From Ligilactobacillus aviarius subsp. aviarius DSM 20655 (GTDB lineage Bacteria; Bacillota; Bacilli; Lactobacillales; Lactobacillaceae), in the NCBI RefSeq assembly GCF_001436315.1, contig NZ_AYZA01000018.1:1-35724 (forward strand): a stretch of DNA of 35,724 bases, read 5' to 3'. A program made the position numbers and the translations under genes. Positions 7,133 to 14,444 of the stretch are shown piece after piece (positions within the stretch are counted from its first letter, which is position 1; every line of letters starts with the position of its first letter). Under the pieces are notes generated by a model. That model did not search any database, was not told the DNA's origin, and saw only the letters and a program-made list of their open reading frames with translations.

Positions 7133-8593
7133 ATGGCCAATCACAAAAATCTTAAAAAAGTAATCGCTGTTTCAAGTATGGCAGCTGCAACAATGGGTGC
7201 AGGTGCAATGGTAAACGCTGATAACGTTCATCAACAACCAGTATCTTCATCTAAATCAAGCATTTCAACAAAGGTTTCATCAGAATCACAATCTGTTAAA
7301 TCAAGTAGTAAAGTTGTATTGAAGTCATCACAAGCTTCGTCAGCTAAGGCAACCACATCATCAGTTGCTTCATCAAGTTCAAGCGCGGTTGCTTCATCTT
7401 CATCAGCAAAACAAGCTGCTCAACCAATGAACTTGGCTGCTACGGTTACACCTTCAATGACAAGTGCTCAACATGACACAATTCAAGACGATATTAACAA
7501 TGTAAATAATGTGATCAACAAGTACCAATCAGATCATTCATTGCCGGTTTCAATGGCAAGTTCAAACTTCGGTACAGACCTTGTTACAGATGCTCTTGGC
7601 GACTACACAAGCGGCTTAGCAACTAAGGAAGAACTTCAAAAGGATGTTCAAAAAGTTCAAGGCGTTCTTAACGACGACAAGGATGCTTTAGCTAAGGAAA
7701 CAAATGCTCACGCAAAGGAAATCCTTCAAGCTCAAGTAAAACTTGACCAAGACGCATACAACTTATTATCACAAGCTGTAAATGGTAATGCTTCACAAGC
7801 TTCAAGCTCAAAAGCCTCATCACAATCATCAGCTAAAGCCTCATCACAAGCTTCAAAGAAGAGCGAATCAAAGGCTTCATCAGCATCATCAAAGAAAGCT
7901 TCATCAAGTTCAAAAGCTGATAACAAGAAAGCCTCATCACAATCATCAGCTAAGGCTTCATCACAAGCTTCAAAGAAGAACGAAGCAAACGTTACATCAG
8001 CTGTTAACGCATTGAAGAATGACGCTGACAAGTACCAAAACTCAAGTGACGCAATCACAAAATCATATGCTCAAGAAGTACAACAATGGTTAGATACCGT
8101 TCAATCATTTGCAAACAATGGTCAAAACGGCTCAAATGATGAAATCAACTTTCTTAAAAATGATATGAAGTCACTCGAAGACACATTGAATGCTAGTTGG
8201 TTTAAGGGTAATGCTCAAACAAAACAAATTATGCAAGACCAAATTAATGCTGATAAGGCAATGTTGGCTTACTTAACAGGTCAAAACCAAGCTTCATCAA
8301 CATCATCAAAGAAGAATGATGTTAAGGCATCAGCTAAGAAAGCATCAAGCAAGAAAGCTGTTAAGAGCAACGGCATAAAGAGCAATGCCAAGGTTGCTGC
8401 CAAGGCAGTTAAGGCTAACCACCAAGCAACAGTTTCAAGCAAGAAGGCTGCTGAAAAGCACGCAACAGCTAACTCAGCTAAGAAAGCTTCAATGCCACAA
8501 ACTGGTGAAGCAAACAACGCTGGTATTTTAGCCGGAATCGGTGCCCTTGCAATTGCTGCAGCTGGCGCATTCTTATTCCGTAAGCGGGGATAA
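7133..8593 (+). CDS. Wall-anchored Ser/Ala/Lys-rich protein with two helical repeats, MPQTG signal
   Basis: 486 residues. The signal peptide is about residues 1-29 (basic MANHKNLKK, hydrophobic core, cut near VNA-DN). Residues 30-105 are Ser-rich. Two predicted all-helical segments of about 100 residues follow (about 109-220 and 284-383), each rich in Asp, Asn, Lys and Gln and each ending with a similar AY(N)LL/MLAYL turn. They are joined by a Ser/Ala/Lys linker built on SSAKASSQASKK, which is itself repeated. A Lys/Ala-rich cationic stretch (about 390-450) precedes MPQTGE (454-459), a Gly/Ala membrane helix and RKRG. The sorting motif starts with Met rather than Leu. I do not recognise a named domain. 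It is probably a cell-surface structural protein or adhesin. It is monocistronic, with its own promoter and terminator. Confidence 0.88.
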   Translation: MANHKNLKKVIAVSSMAAATMGAGAMVNADNVHQQPVSSSKSSISTKVSSESQSVKSSSKVVLKSSQASSAKATTSSVASSSSSAVASSSSAKQAAQPMNLAATVTPSMTSAQHDTIQDDINNVNNVINKYQSDHSLPVSMASSNFGTDLVTDALGDYTSGLATKEELQKDVQKVQGVLNDDKDALAKETNAHAKEILQAQVKLDQDAYNLLSQAVNGNASQASSSKASSQSSAKASSQASKKSESKASSASSKKASSSSKADNKKASSQSSAKASSQASKKNEANVTSAVNALKNDADKYQNSSDAITKSYAQEVQQWLDTVQSFANNGQNGSNDEINFLKNDMKSLEDTLNASWFKGNAQTKQIMQDQINADKAMLAYLTGQNQASSTSSKKNDVKASAKKASSKKAVKSNGIKSNAKVAAKAVKANHQATVSSKKAAEKHATANSAKKASMPQTGEANNAGILAGIGALAIAAAGAFLFRKRG

Positions 8594-8610
8594 TTAAGAA
8601 TTACCTTTGA

Positions 8611-8641
8611 GTCACAGACAATCACGTCTGTGGCTTTTTTA
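8611..8641 (+). terminator. Terminator of the MPQTG protein gene
   Basis: GTCACAGAC (8611-8619) pairs with GTCTGTGGC (8626-8634) with one G-U pair, followed by six T residues. Confidence 0.85.
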
Positions 8642-8738
8642 TATGGTTGGAAATAGTGTTGGGAAGGATGTTCGGTGTAAATAGAATGATGATTGATTTT
8701 TTTATCAGATTTATTAAAATGTAAGTGAAAAGGGTGAG

Positions 8739-8766
8739 GCTCACACAGCTGTGTGGGCTTTTTTAT
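8739..8766 (+). terminator. Second terminator-like hairpin ahead of the oxidoreductase promoter
   Basis: GCTCACACA (8739-8747) pairs with TGTGTGGGC (8750-8758), followed by TTTTTT. No convincing gene lies between this and the preceding terminator; it may be a back-up terminator or end a very short RNA. Confidence 0.6.
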
Positions 8767-8776
8767 TTTAATGTTA

Positions 8777-8813
8777 TGTAAGCGTTGTCCTAACTCGAAT
8801 TTACTTATATAAT
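8777..8813 (+). promoter_or_regulatory. Promoter with overlapping cre box for the Gfo/Idh oxidoreductase
   Basis: TTGTCC (8785-8790), 17-bp spacer, TATAAT (8808-8813). The -35 box lies inside TGTAAGCGTTGTCC (8777-8790), which matches the cre consensus TGWNANCGNTNWCA except at the last base. An inverted repeat TTACTT/AAGTAA (8801-8821) brackets the -10 box. CcpA repression is expected. Confidence 0.65.
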
Positions 8814-8841
8814 ACAAGTAAACGTTAATGGAGGAAAAATA

Positions 8842-9822
8842 ATGAAAAAGTACAATTGGGCAATTGTCGGCACCGGCTGGGCAGCCAGTGATATGGCGGA
8901 TGCATTAAATAAAGAAAATGGCGAAATTTACGCAGTGGTCAATCCGCATAAGGAACATGCTGATCAATTTGCGGAAAAGTATCAGGTAAAAAAGACGTAT
9001 TATGATTATGCAGCAATGCTTGCGGATCCCAACGTGGATATTGTTTATATCGCAACCCCGCATACATTTCACTATGAACAAATCAAGCAAGCATTAAATG
9101 CTGGTAAGCATGTCTTTTGTGAAAAGGCGATCACCGTTAATGCAGCTCAATTTGATGAAGTTGAACGGCTTGCACGCTCAAAAAATCTGATTTTGACAGA
9201 AGGATTTACGTTATATCACATGCCACTTTACCGCAAAGTTAAGCAATTGATTACGGACGGCAAACTGGGCGAAATCAAAATGGTTCAGGTCAACTTCGGT
9301 AGTTTAAAGAACGATGATCCGACGCAACGATTCTTCAGCAAGGATCTTGCAGGCGGTGCGTTGCTTGATATCGGCGGATACGCAACGGCATTTGCACGGA
9401 TGTTTCTTGATACGCCGCATGTGGCTGAAACGTCGGTTAAGTTTTTTGAAACCGGCGTGGATGAAATGTCAGGGATCATTTTGAAAAACGCGAAGGAACA
9501 AATGGGAGTAATTAGTCTTTCATTCCGGGCCAAGCAACCGAAACGCGGCGTTGTTTCCGGAACAAAGGGGTTTGTTGAAATCAATAATTATCCGCGGGCA
9601 ACGGAAGCTGAGATTACGTACACATCTGATGCGCATACTTCAACGACTGACAAAATTAGTGCAGGGAAAACCGATGAGGCATTGCAATATGAAGTGCGCG
9701 ACATGCAACGGTACATTGAACAGGGGCATGATGATGGCGAATTAGAATTCAGTCGCGATGTGGCCCACATTTTAGATGATGTGCGTTCTGATTGGGGAAT
9801 GCGGTATCCATTTGAGAAATAG
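8842..9822 (+). CDS. Gfo/Idh/MocA-family NAD(P)-dependent oxidoreductase
   Basis: 326 residues, the normal family length. The N-terminal Rossmann fold starts at once (NWAIVGTGWAASDMADAL, dinucleotide loop GTGWAA). The family's EKP lysine motif appears as EKA at residues 94-96 (FCEKAIT), keeping the catalytic Lys95. GGALLDIGGYATAF around residues 170-185 is the substrate-side helix with the conserved Asp and Gly-Gly. Such enzymes oxidise or reduce hydroxyls of sugars, inositols or related cyclic compounds; the substrate cannot be read from sequence. ATG is preceded by GGAGG (8830-8834). It stands alone, with its own promoter and terminator. The overlapping cre box suggests use of a secondary carbon source. 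Confidence 0.88.
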   Translation: MKKYNWAIVGTGWAASDMADALNKENGEIYAVVNPHKEHADQFAEKYQVKKTYYDYAAMLADPNVDIVYIATPHTFHYEQIKQALNAGKHVFCEKAITVNAAQFDEVERLARSKNLILTEGFTLYHMPLYRKVKQLITDGKLGEIKMVQVNFGSLKNDDPTQRFFSKDLAGGALLDIGGYATAFARMFLDTPHVAETSVKFFETGVDEMSGIILKNAKEQMGVISLSFRAKQPKRGVVSGTKGFVEINNYPRATEAEITYTSDAHTSTTDKISAGKTDEALQYEVRDMQRYIEQGHDDGELEFSRDVAHILDDVRSDWGMRYPFEK

Positions 9823-9827
9823 AAAGG

Positions 9828-9861
9828 TGAGGCGTGGTTGGAAACCAACGCCTCATTTTTT
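9828..9861 (+). terminator. Terminator of the oxidoreductase gene
   Basis: TGAGGCG (9828-9834) and CGCCTCA (9849-9855) pair, with an inner TTGG/CCAA stem and a small bulge, followed by a T run. Confidence 0.85.
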
Positions 9862-9939
9862 GATATCATTTTATTAGATTCGACATTAAATCACCCTAAA
9901 TGATATCGAATAATTGGACATGATAGCGAAAGGCAGAAA

Positions 9940-10446
9940 ATGAAGCGAGCAGAATTAGTAATAATTGCTGGAATCAATGGTGCCGGGAAAACGACTTTTT
10001 ACCAGCAAAATCACCAACGGTTTGATCAATTTACATATATTAGTGCGGACGAATTCCTGCAAAAGATGCACGGTAATTGGCGCAAAAGTGATGATCAGAT
10101 CAAGGCGCTGCTGCAGACGAATGCAGCAATTCGAGAATTGATCAATCGGCACGCAAATATTGTTTATGAGGTGAGCTTGGGTGGCAATGTTCGCAGCGTA
10201 GTTAAAATAATGGACTTAGCCCATTCAATGCACTATTCTGTAACGGTGATTGAAATTCGAATTCGGGATGCGGCCCTTGCCGTTGAACGGATTTTGCAGC
10301 GATTCAAAGCAGGCGGTTTTGGCGCTGATCCGGCATTGATCACGAAGCGGTTTACGAACCTTGAATCCGACTTTGCTGAGCTTGAGCGTGCGGCGAATCA
10401 TGTCGTTAAGTTTGATAATACCCAAGCACTTATCAAATTGAATTGA
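9940..10446 (+). CDS. Small zeta-toxin-like P-loop NTPase (predicted kinase)
   Basis: 168 residues. A Walker A loop sits at the very start (GINGAGKTT, residues 11-19), followed by the switch-like YISADEF. A central YEVSLGG segment and a C-terminal arginine-rich lid region (RILQRFKAGGFGADPALITKRF) follow. This layout fits the short COG4185/zeta-like NTPases, many of which phosphorylate small molecules or UDP-sugars. It is shorter than classical plasmid zeta toxins, and no epsilon antitoxin gene is visible on either side. The upstream ribosome site is weak (GAAAGG). Its stop overlaps the -35 box of the next gene's promoter. It could be a housekeeping kinase rather than a toxin; I favour the broad NTPase call. 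Confidence 0.7.
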   Translation: MKRAELVIIAGINGAGKTTFYQQNHQRFDQFTYISADEFLQKMHGNWRKSDDQIKALLQTNAAIRELINRHANIVYEVSLGGNVRSVVKIMDLAHSMHYSVTVIEIRIRDAALAVERILQRFKAGGFGADPALITKRFTNLESDFAELERAANHVVKFDNTQALIKLN

Positions 10447-10470
10447 TTTTAATTATTATTGAACTATAAT
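10443..10470 (+). promoter_or_regulatory. Promoter of the MalR-like regulator
   Basis: TTGATT (10443-10448), 16-bp spacer, TATAAT (10465-10470). It overlaps the stop codon of the preceding NTPase gene. Confidence 0.6.
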
Positions 10471-10506
10471 TTTAATATTAGTGAAATAAAGAAGAGGAAA
10501 TTGAAA

Positions 10507-11502
10507 ATGGCAACAATAAAGGATGTGGCACGCGAAGCCGGCGTGTCACCATCAACGGTTTCGCGAACTTTGCATGACAGTTCGTTAATTAGTCAGGAAA
10601 CCAAAGAGAAAATCTGGCGGGCGATGAAAAAATTAAATTACTCACCGAATTTTGCGGCGCAAAATTTAGCAAATAACACTTCAAATATCATTGGGGTAAT
10701 TCTCCCGCCGAATGAGGAATCGGTTGCGAATAACCCATTTTTCGGGCAAATTTTACAGGGAATTACTTCAGTTTGTAATCAGCAGGCCTACATGGTATCA
10801 GTTGCGACGGGAAAAGACAACGCGGAATTGATTGAAAACGTTCAGATGATGATGGAACGTGGCCAGGTCAAACGGTTTATCGTTACTTTCTCTCAACAAA
10901 GCGATGATGTCCTCGAATATTTAGACCAAAACGATGCTGAATACGTTCTGATTGGAGAGCCAATCAAAAACATCGCCGAAACGCTGTATGTCAACAACGA
11001 TAATGTGGCTGCGGGAAAGGATGCAACGGAGTACCTGCTTGATAACGGTTATTACCATCCGGTTTATGTTTACGAAGATTTAGAGGAAATGGTGCAAAAG
11101 GATCGTTTCATCGGCTATTCGCACGCAATGGAAGCGGACGAGCGGACACCGTTAAGCTATCAAATAAAAAAAGAACATACCAAGGAAGAACTTCAAGAAT
11201 TCATTGACCAGCACCCCGAAGTTGATTCAATGGTTGCTTGCGATGACATTATGGGCGTAACGTTGCAAAACGGCTTGCTGGCCATTCATCGGAATTTGGC
11301 TGATTACGGAATAATCAGCTTCAATAATTCATTGTTTGCCCGGGCTTCGCATCCGTCATTGACTTCGGTTGAAATTTTCCCAACTTCTTTGGGGATGGAA
11401 GCGGCAGTACTGGTTTTGAATGTGGATGATCGGGATTTTACAAAGGTGAAACATGTATCAGTTCCACATAAAATTGTCGAACGGGAATCGACAAAAAGAT
11501 AA
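10507..11502 (+). CDS. malR: LacI-family transcriptional regulator, MalR-like
   Basis: 331 residues from the ATG at 10507, chosen because AGAGGA sits 8 nt upstream and the protein then opens with the standard LacI helix-turn-helix (MATIKDVAREAGVSPSTVSR); a longer reading from 10459 adds an unlikely extension. The hinge region is NYSPNFAAQNLANN. The ligand-binding domain contains PPNEESVANNPFFGQILQGI, VATGKDN and NNDNVAAGKDATEYLL, which resemble MalR of streptococci (IATGKDE, DNDNVQAG-DATEY). The usual LacI Pro/Leu hinge helix is present. It probably represses maltose or maltodextrin genes in this window by binding cre-like operators. The MalR assignment is by resemblance only. Confidence 0.8.
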   Translation: MATIKDVAREAGVSPSTVSRTLHDSSLISQETKEKIWRAMKKLNYSPNFAAQNLANNTSNIIGVILPPNEESVANNPFFGQILQGITSVCNQQAYMVSVATGKDNAELIENVQMMMERGQVKRFIVTFSQQSDDVLEYLDQNDAEYVLIGEPIKNIAETLYVNNDNVAAGKDATEYLLDNGYYHPVYVYEDLEEMVQKDRFIGYSHAMEADERTPLSYQIKKEHTKEELQEFIDQHPEVDSMVACDDIMGVTLQNGLLAIHRNLADYGIISFNNSLFARASHPSLTSVEIFPTSLGMEAAVLVLNVDDRDFTKVKHVSVPHKIVERESTKR

Positions 11503-11510
11503 ATGAGTAA

Positions 11511-11536
11511 GAGCAGGTAAAAAGCCCGCTTTTTGT
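11511..11536 (+). terminator. Probable terminator of malR
   Basis: AGCAGG (11512-11517) can pair with CCCGCT (11525-11530) with one mismatch, or AAAAAG with CTTTTT, followed by T residues. The stem is weak. Confidence 0.45.
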
Positions 11537-11711
11537 GTATTTTTATAAAATTTGAATTTTAAAATGACCGAAAAGTAGAAGCCAAATATAGGTAATTGTA
11601 ATTTTTGACAGGAATTAACGCAAGAAGTAGTTTTAAAAATCCATATATTAACTTAAATAAGAATATGATATTATAATCATGAAATAGGAATATTGAAGGG
11701 GAAGTAACAGT

Positions 11712-12659
11712 ATGACGACCTTAAAAGATGTTGCGCGTGAAGCAAACGTTTCGCAAATGACGGTTTCAAGGGTTATCAACCATCCTGAGCAAGTTACAGA
11801 GGAGTTAAAACAGCTTGTTTATGATGCAATGAAAACTTTGAATTATCATCCTAACATCGCTGCAAAAGCGCTTGCGAATAATCGGACGCAAGTTATTAAG
11901 TTTGTGATTCTTGAAGAAATTGATACGGTTGAACCGTATTATATGTATTTACTTACGGGAATTGCTAATGAACTTGAAAAACATCAATATACTTTACAGT
12001 TGGTAACTCATCGCAATGTTAGCCTTGGCGACTGTGATGGGTACATTATAACCGGCGCTCGTAATAAAGATTTTGAATGGATTGATACGATTAAAGAACC
12101 AGTTATTATTTTTGGTGAGAACCGCCATGGTTACGATTATATTGATACTGATAATGTTGGTGGAATTGCCAAGGCAACACGATATGCAATTAAGCAGCAT
12201 TACGCAAACATTAATTTTATAGGAATTGATATGGATGAACCATTTGAGTATTCACGAGAAGAAGGATATATTCGTGAAATGCAAAAAGAACATTTGGTTC
12301 CAACGATTTTTCGATGTGTTAACCGGTCAACGGCAGCCCGGAAATTAATTGAAAAAAATTGGAAGAGCTTTAAGCCTAATACAATGTTTATTTGTTCATC
12401 AGATCGAATTGCTTTGGGAGTTGAACGGGCGGTTCGTGGTCAGAATGGAAAGATTCCGCAAGATTATGGAATTATTGGTCATGATGGGGTATTTCTTGAC
12501 CAAATTGCTTTTCCGAAATTATCTACGATTCGACAAAATGTTGTTTTTATGGGAGAGCAATGTGCAGTTTCAATCTTAAAGAAGATTTTCTTTCATAATG
12601 TTTCGGTTGGAAATCAGCATTTTAAGTCAGAGTTGATTTTGAGAGATACCACTCGTTGA
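11712..12659 (+). CDS. Second LacI-family regulator, adjacent to GH13 genes
   Basis: 315 residues. It begins with a clear LacI DNA-binding domain (MTTLKDVAREANVSQMTVSR, hinge NYHPNIAAKALANN). The ligand domain shows YIDTDNVGGIAKATRYAI and a C-terminal IIGHDGVFLDQIAFPKLSTI, the usual effector-side loops of the family. It is slightly short for a LacI protein (about 330). The ribosome site GAAGGGGAAG precedes the ATG. A TATAAT lies at 11672-11677 with only a weak -35. It is followed by the alpha-glucosidase and amylase pair, so local control of maltodextrin hydrolysis is the simplest role. It shares only the family fold with the MalR-like protein upstream and probably reads a different sugar. 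Confidence 0.82.
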   Translation: MTTLKDVAREANVSQMTVSRVINHPEQVTEELKQLVYDAMKTLNYHPNIAAKALANNRTQVIKFVILEEIDTVEPYYMYLLTGIANELEKHQYTLQLVTHRNVSLGDCDGYIITGARNKDFEWIDTIKEPVIIFGENRHGYDYIDTDNVGGIAKATRYAIKQHYANINFIGIDMDEPFEYSREEGYIREMQKEHLVPTIFRCVNRSTAARKLIEKNWKSFKPNTMFICSSDRIALGVERAVRGQNGKIPQDYGIIGHDGVFLDQIAFPKLSTIRQNVVFMGEQCAVSILKKIFFHNVSVGNQHFKSELILRDTTR

Positions 12660-12673
12660 TTTTTATTAAATTA

Positions 12674-12719
12674 TGATAGCGCTAACATCAATATCTGTAT
12701 TGAATGTTAGCGCTTTTTT
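12674..12719 (+). terminator. Terminator of the LacI gene carrying a perfect cre box in its left arm
   Basis: Arms AGCGCTAACATCAATA (12678-12693) and TATTGAATGTTAGCGCT (12698-12714) pair with one bulged A, followed by T residues. The left arm lies within TGATAGCGCTAACA (12674-12687), a full match to TGWNANCGNTNWCA. CGCTAACAT also occurs in the malE operator, so the site may serve CcpA or a LacI repressor acting on the downstream GH13 genes. Confidence 0.75.
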
Positions 12720-12763
12720 ATTTACGATAATATCGGGAAGAAAGTAATGAAAGAGGGATATTT

Positions 12764-14443
12764 ATGGAAGCTGATTGGTATAAAGACCGAGTTGTTTATC
12801 AAGTATATCCAAAAAGTTTTAAGGATACAGATGGAGATGGAATTGGCGATCTTCGAGGAGTAATTGAAAAAATCGATTATATAAAAGAGCTGGGGGTAAA
12901 TACGATTTGGCTAAATCCAATTTTTGTATCTCCGCAAGTCGACAATGGATACGATATTGCAAATTATTATGCAATTGACGAGCGGTTAGGATCAATTGAA
13001 GATTTTGATGAATTGGTGATGGCGGCTCATGAACGAGGAATAAAAGTCATTCTTGACTTTGTAATGAACCATACATCAGATCAGCATCCATGGTTTAAAG
13101 ATGCCTGTGAAAATAAAGATAGTATATATCGGAATTATTATTTATGGGCGAAAGGAAAAAATGGAAAATTGCCTAATAACTGGGCATCATTTTTTGGCGG
13201 AAGTGTTTGGGCAAAAGATCCGATTGTAAAAGATAACTACTATTTTCATCTATTTGATGAACACATGCCAGATCTAAATTGGGAAAATCCTGAAGTACGG
13301 CACTCGATGTATCGGATTGCAAAATTCTGGATTGATCATGGAGTTGATGGCTTCCGACTAGATGCATTTATTCATATTGCCAAGGCAGACTTTAAACAGG
13401 ATGTTCCAAATAGCGGAGAAAAAGGGTTAAAACTGGCTGAACAATTTTATGCTAATTTACCAGCAGTCCAGACATATCTACATGAATTTATTCAGCAAAT
13501 TAAATCATTAAAAGAAGATTTATTCATTTTAGGGGAAGCAGCAAGCGCTAATGTTAATTTAGCGGTGGATTATACTAACCCACAAAACGGGGAATGTGAC
13601 ACGGTTGTTACTTTTAGATACTTTGATGAGAAAAAAGACAATCCGTTACCTAATCTTCCAATGGATGGACAACCATTTCCACTTGACTTTACCAAGTTGA
13701 AAAGTACGATGGTTGAATGGCAAAAGAAGCTAGAAGGAATCAGTTATCCGGTATTATATTGGAACAACCATGATATGGCACGAATCTTAACTAAAATAAA
13801 TGTTAAGGAGCCATATGCAAAAGGCGCTGCAAAAATGTTAGCGACGTTGATGTATCTCCAAAGGGGAGTGCCATGTATTTACTATGGTGAAGAGCTTGGA
13901 ATGAAATCAATGCTAATGAGTGATATTAGGGATTTTCATGATCAGCAGGCCTATGGCTTCTATGAACATGCGATTATGAATGGATATTCAAACGATGAAG
14001 CATTGAAGATTATTAGCAGGGCCCACAAAATGGCAGCTCGCGGACCAATGGTATGGAATAACCAAGAATACGGTGGCTTTTCAACGACGGTTCCATGGAA
14101 TTACGGTAAAGATAATACTCAACCGGTAATTGAACAGCTAAAAGATCCAACAAGTGTTCTTGAACATTACCGTGGGGTTTTAAAGATAAAGAAACAACCG
14201 TTATTTATTGATGGAACATATTATTTAGAAAATACTTCAGATGATCTTTATGTATATCATCGAATTTTAAACGATCAAGAAGCGATTGTAATTTGCAACC
14301 TTACTGATAATGAGCAGAGATATGAAAATAGGGAGCAAAGAAAATTAAAATGCATTTTAAGCAGTGGAAATATTAGTCTTAATGATAACGCTTTGTATTT
14401 AGGACCGTATGCAAGCGGGGTATTTATGATGGGAGTGAAATAA
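12764..14443 (+). CDS. GH13 (subfamily 31-type) alpha-glucosidase, probable maltase type
   Basis: 559 residues, typical of oligosaccharide-active GH13 enzymes. The first residues DWYKDRVVYQVYPKSFKDTDGDGIGDL are the family's hallmark start. Catalytic residues can be placed: nucleophile Asp200 (GFRLDAF), acid/base Glu258 (LGEAAS) and Asp337 (NNHDMAR). The residue after the nucleophile is Ala, as in alpha-1,4-active maltases, unlike the Val of the dexB-like enzyme at 26127. No signal peptide is present, so it acts inside the cell on imported maltodextrins, releasing glucose. It is followed after one base by the amylase gene, so the two are co-transcribed and probably translationally coupled. AGAGGG precedes the ATG. 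Confidence 0.88.
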   Translation: MEADWYKDRVVYQVYPKSFKDTDGDGIGDLRGVIEKIDYIKELGVNTIWLNPIFVSPQVDNGYDIANYYAIDERLGSIEDFDELVMAAHERGIKVILDFVMNHTSDQHPWFKDACENKDSIYRNYYLWAKGKNGKLPNNWASFFGGSVWAKDPIVKDNYYFHLFDEHMPDLNWENPEVRHSMYRIAKFWIDHGVDGFRLDAFIHIAKADFKQDVPNSGEKGLKLAEQFYANLPAVQTYLHEFIQQIKSLKEDLFILGEAASANVNLAVDYTNPQNGECDTVVTFRYFDEKKDNPLPNLPMDGQPFPLDFTKLKSTMVEWQKKLEGISYPVLYWNNHDMARILTKINVKEPYAKGAAKMLATLMYLQRGVPCIYYGEELGMKSMLMSDIRDFHDQQAYGFYEHAIMNGYSNDEALKIISRAHKMAARGPMVWNNQEYGGFSTTVPWNYGKDNTQPVIEQLKDPTSVLEHYRGVLKIKKQPLFIDGTYYLENTSDDLYVYHRILNDQEAIVICNLTDNEQRYENREQRKLKCILSSGNISLNDNALYLGPYASGVFMMGVK

Positions 14444-14444
14444 G

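Noticed and set aside
7732-8058. Minus-strand frame of 108 codons in the MPQTG gene
   Set aside because: Antisense shadow of the Ser/Ala/Lys linker; no ribosome site or recognisable domain.
8668-8724. 18-codon reading frame MFGVNRMMIDFF between two terminators
   Set aside because: It is too short and without a family match; the GGGAAGG is too close to the ATG. It might explain the second terminator at 8739, but the evidence is thin.
10459-10506. Longer N-terminus of the MalR-like protein from a TTG start
   Set aside because: It overlaps the promoter -10 box and adds residues before the normal LacI start; the ATG at 10507 has a proper ribosome site.
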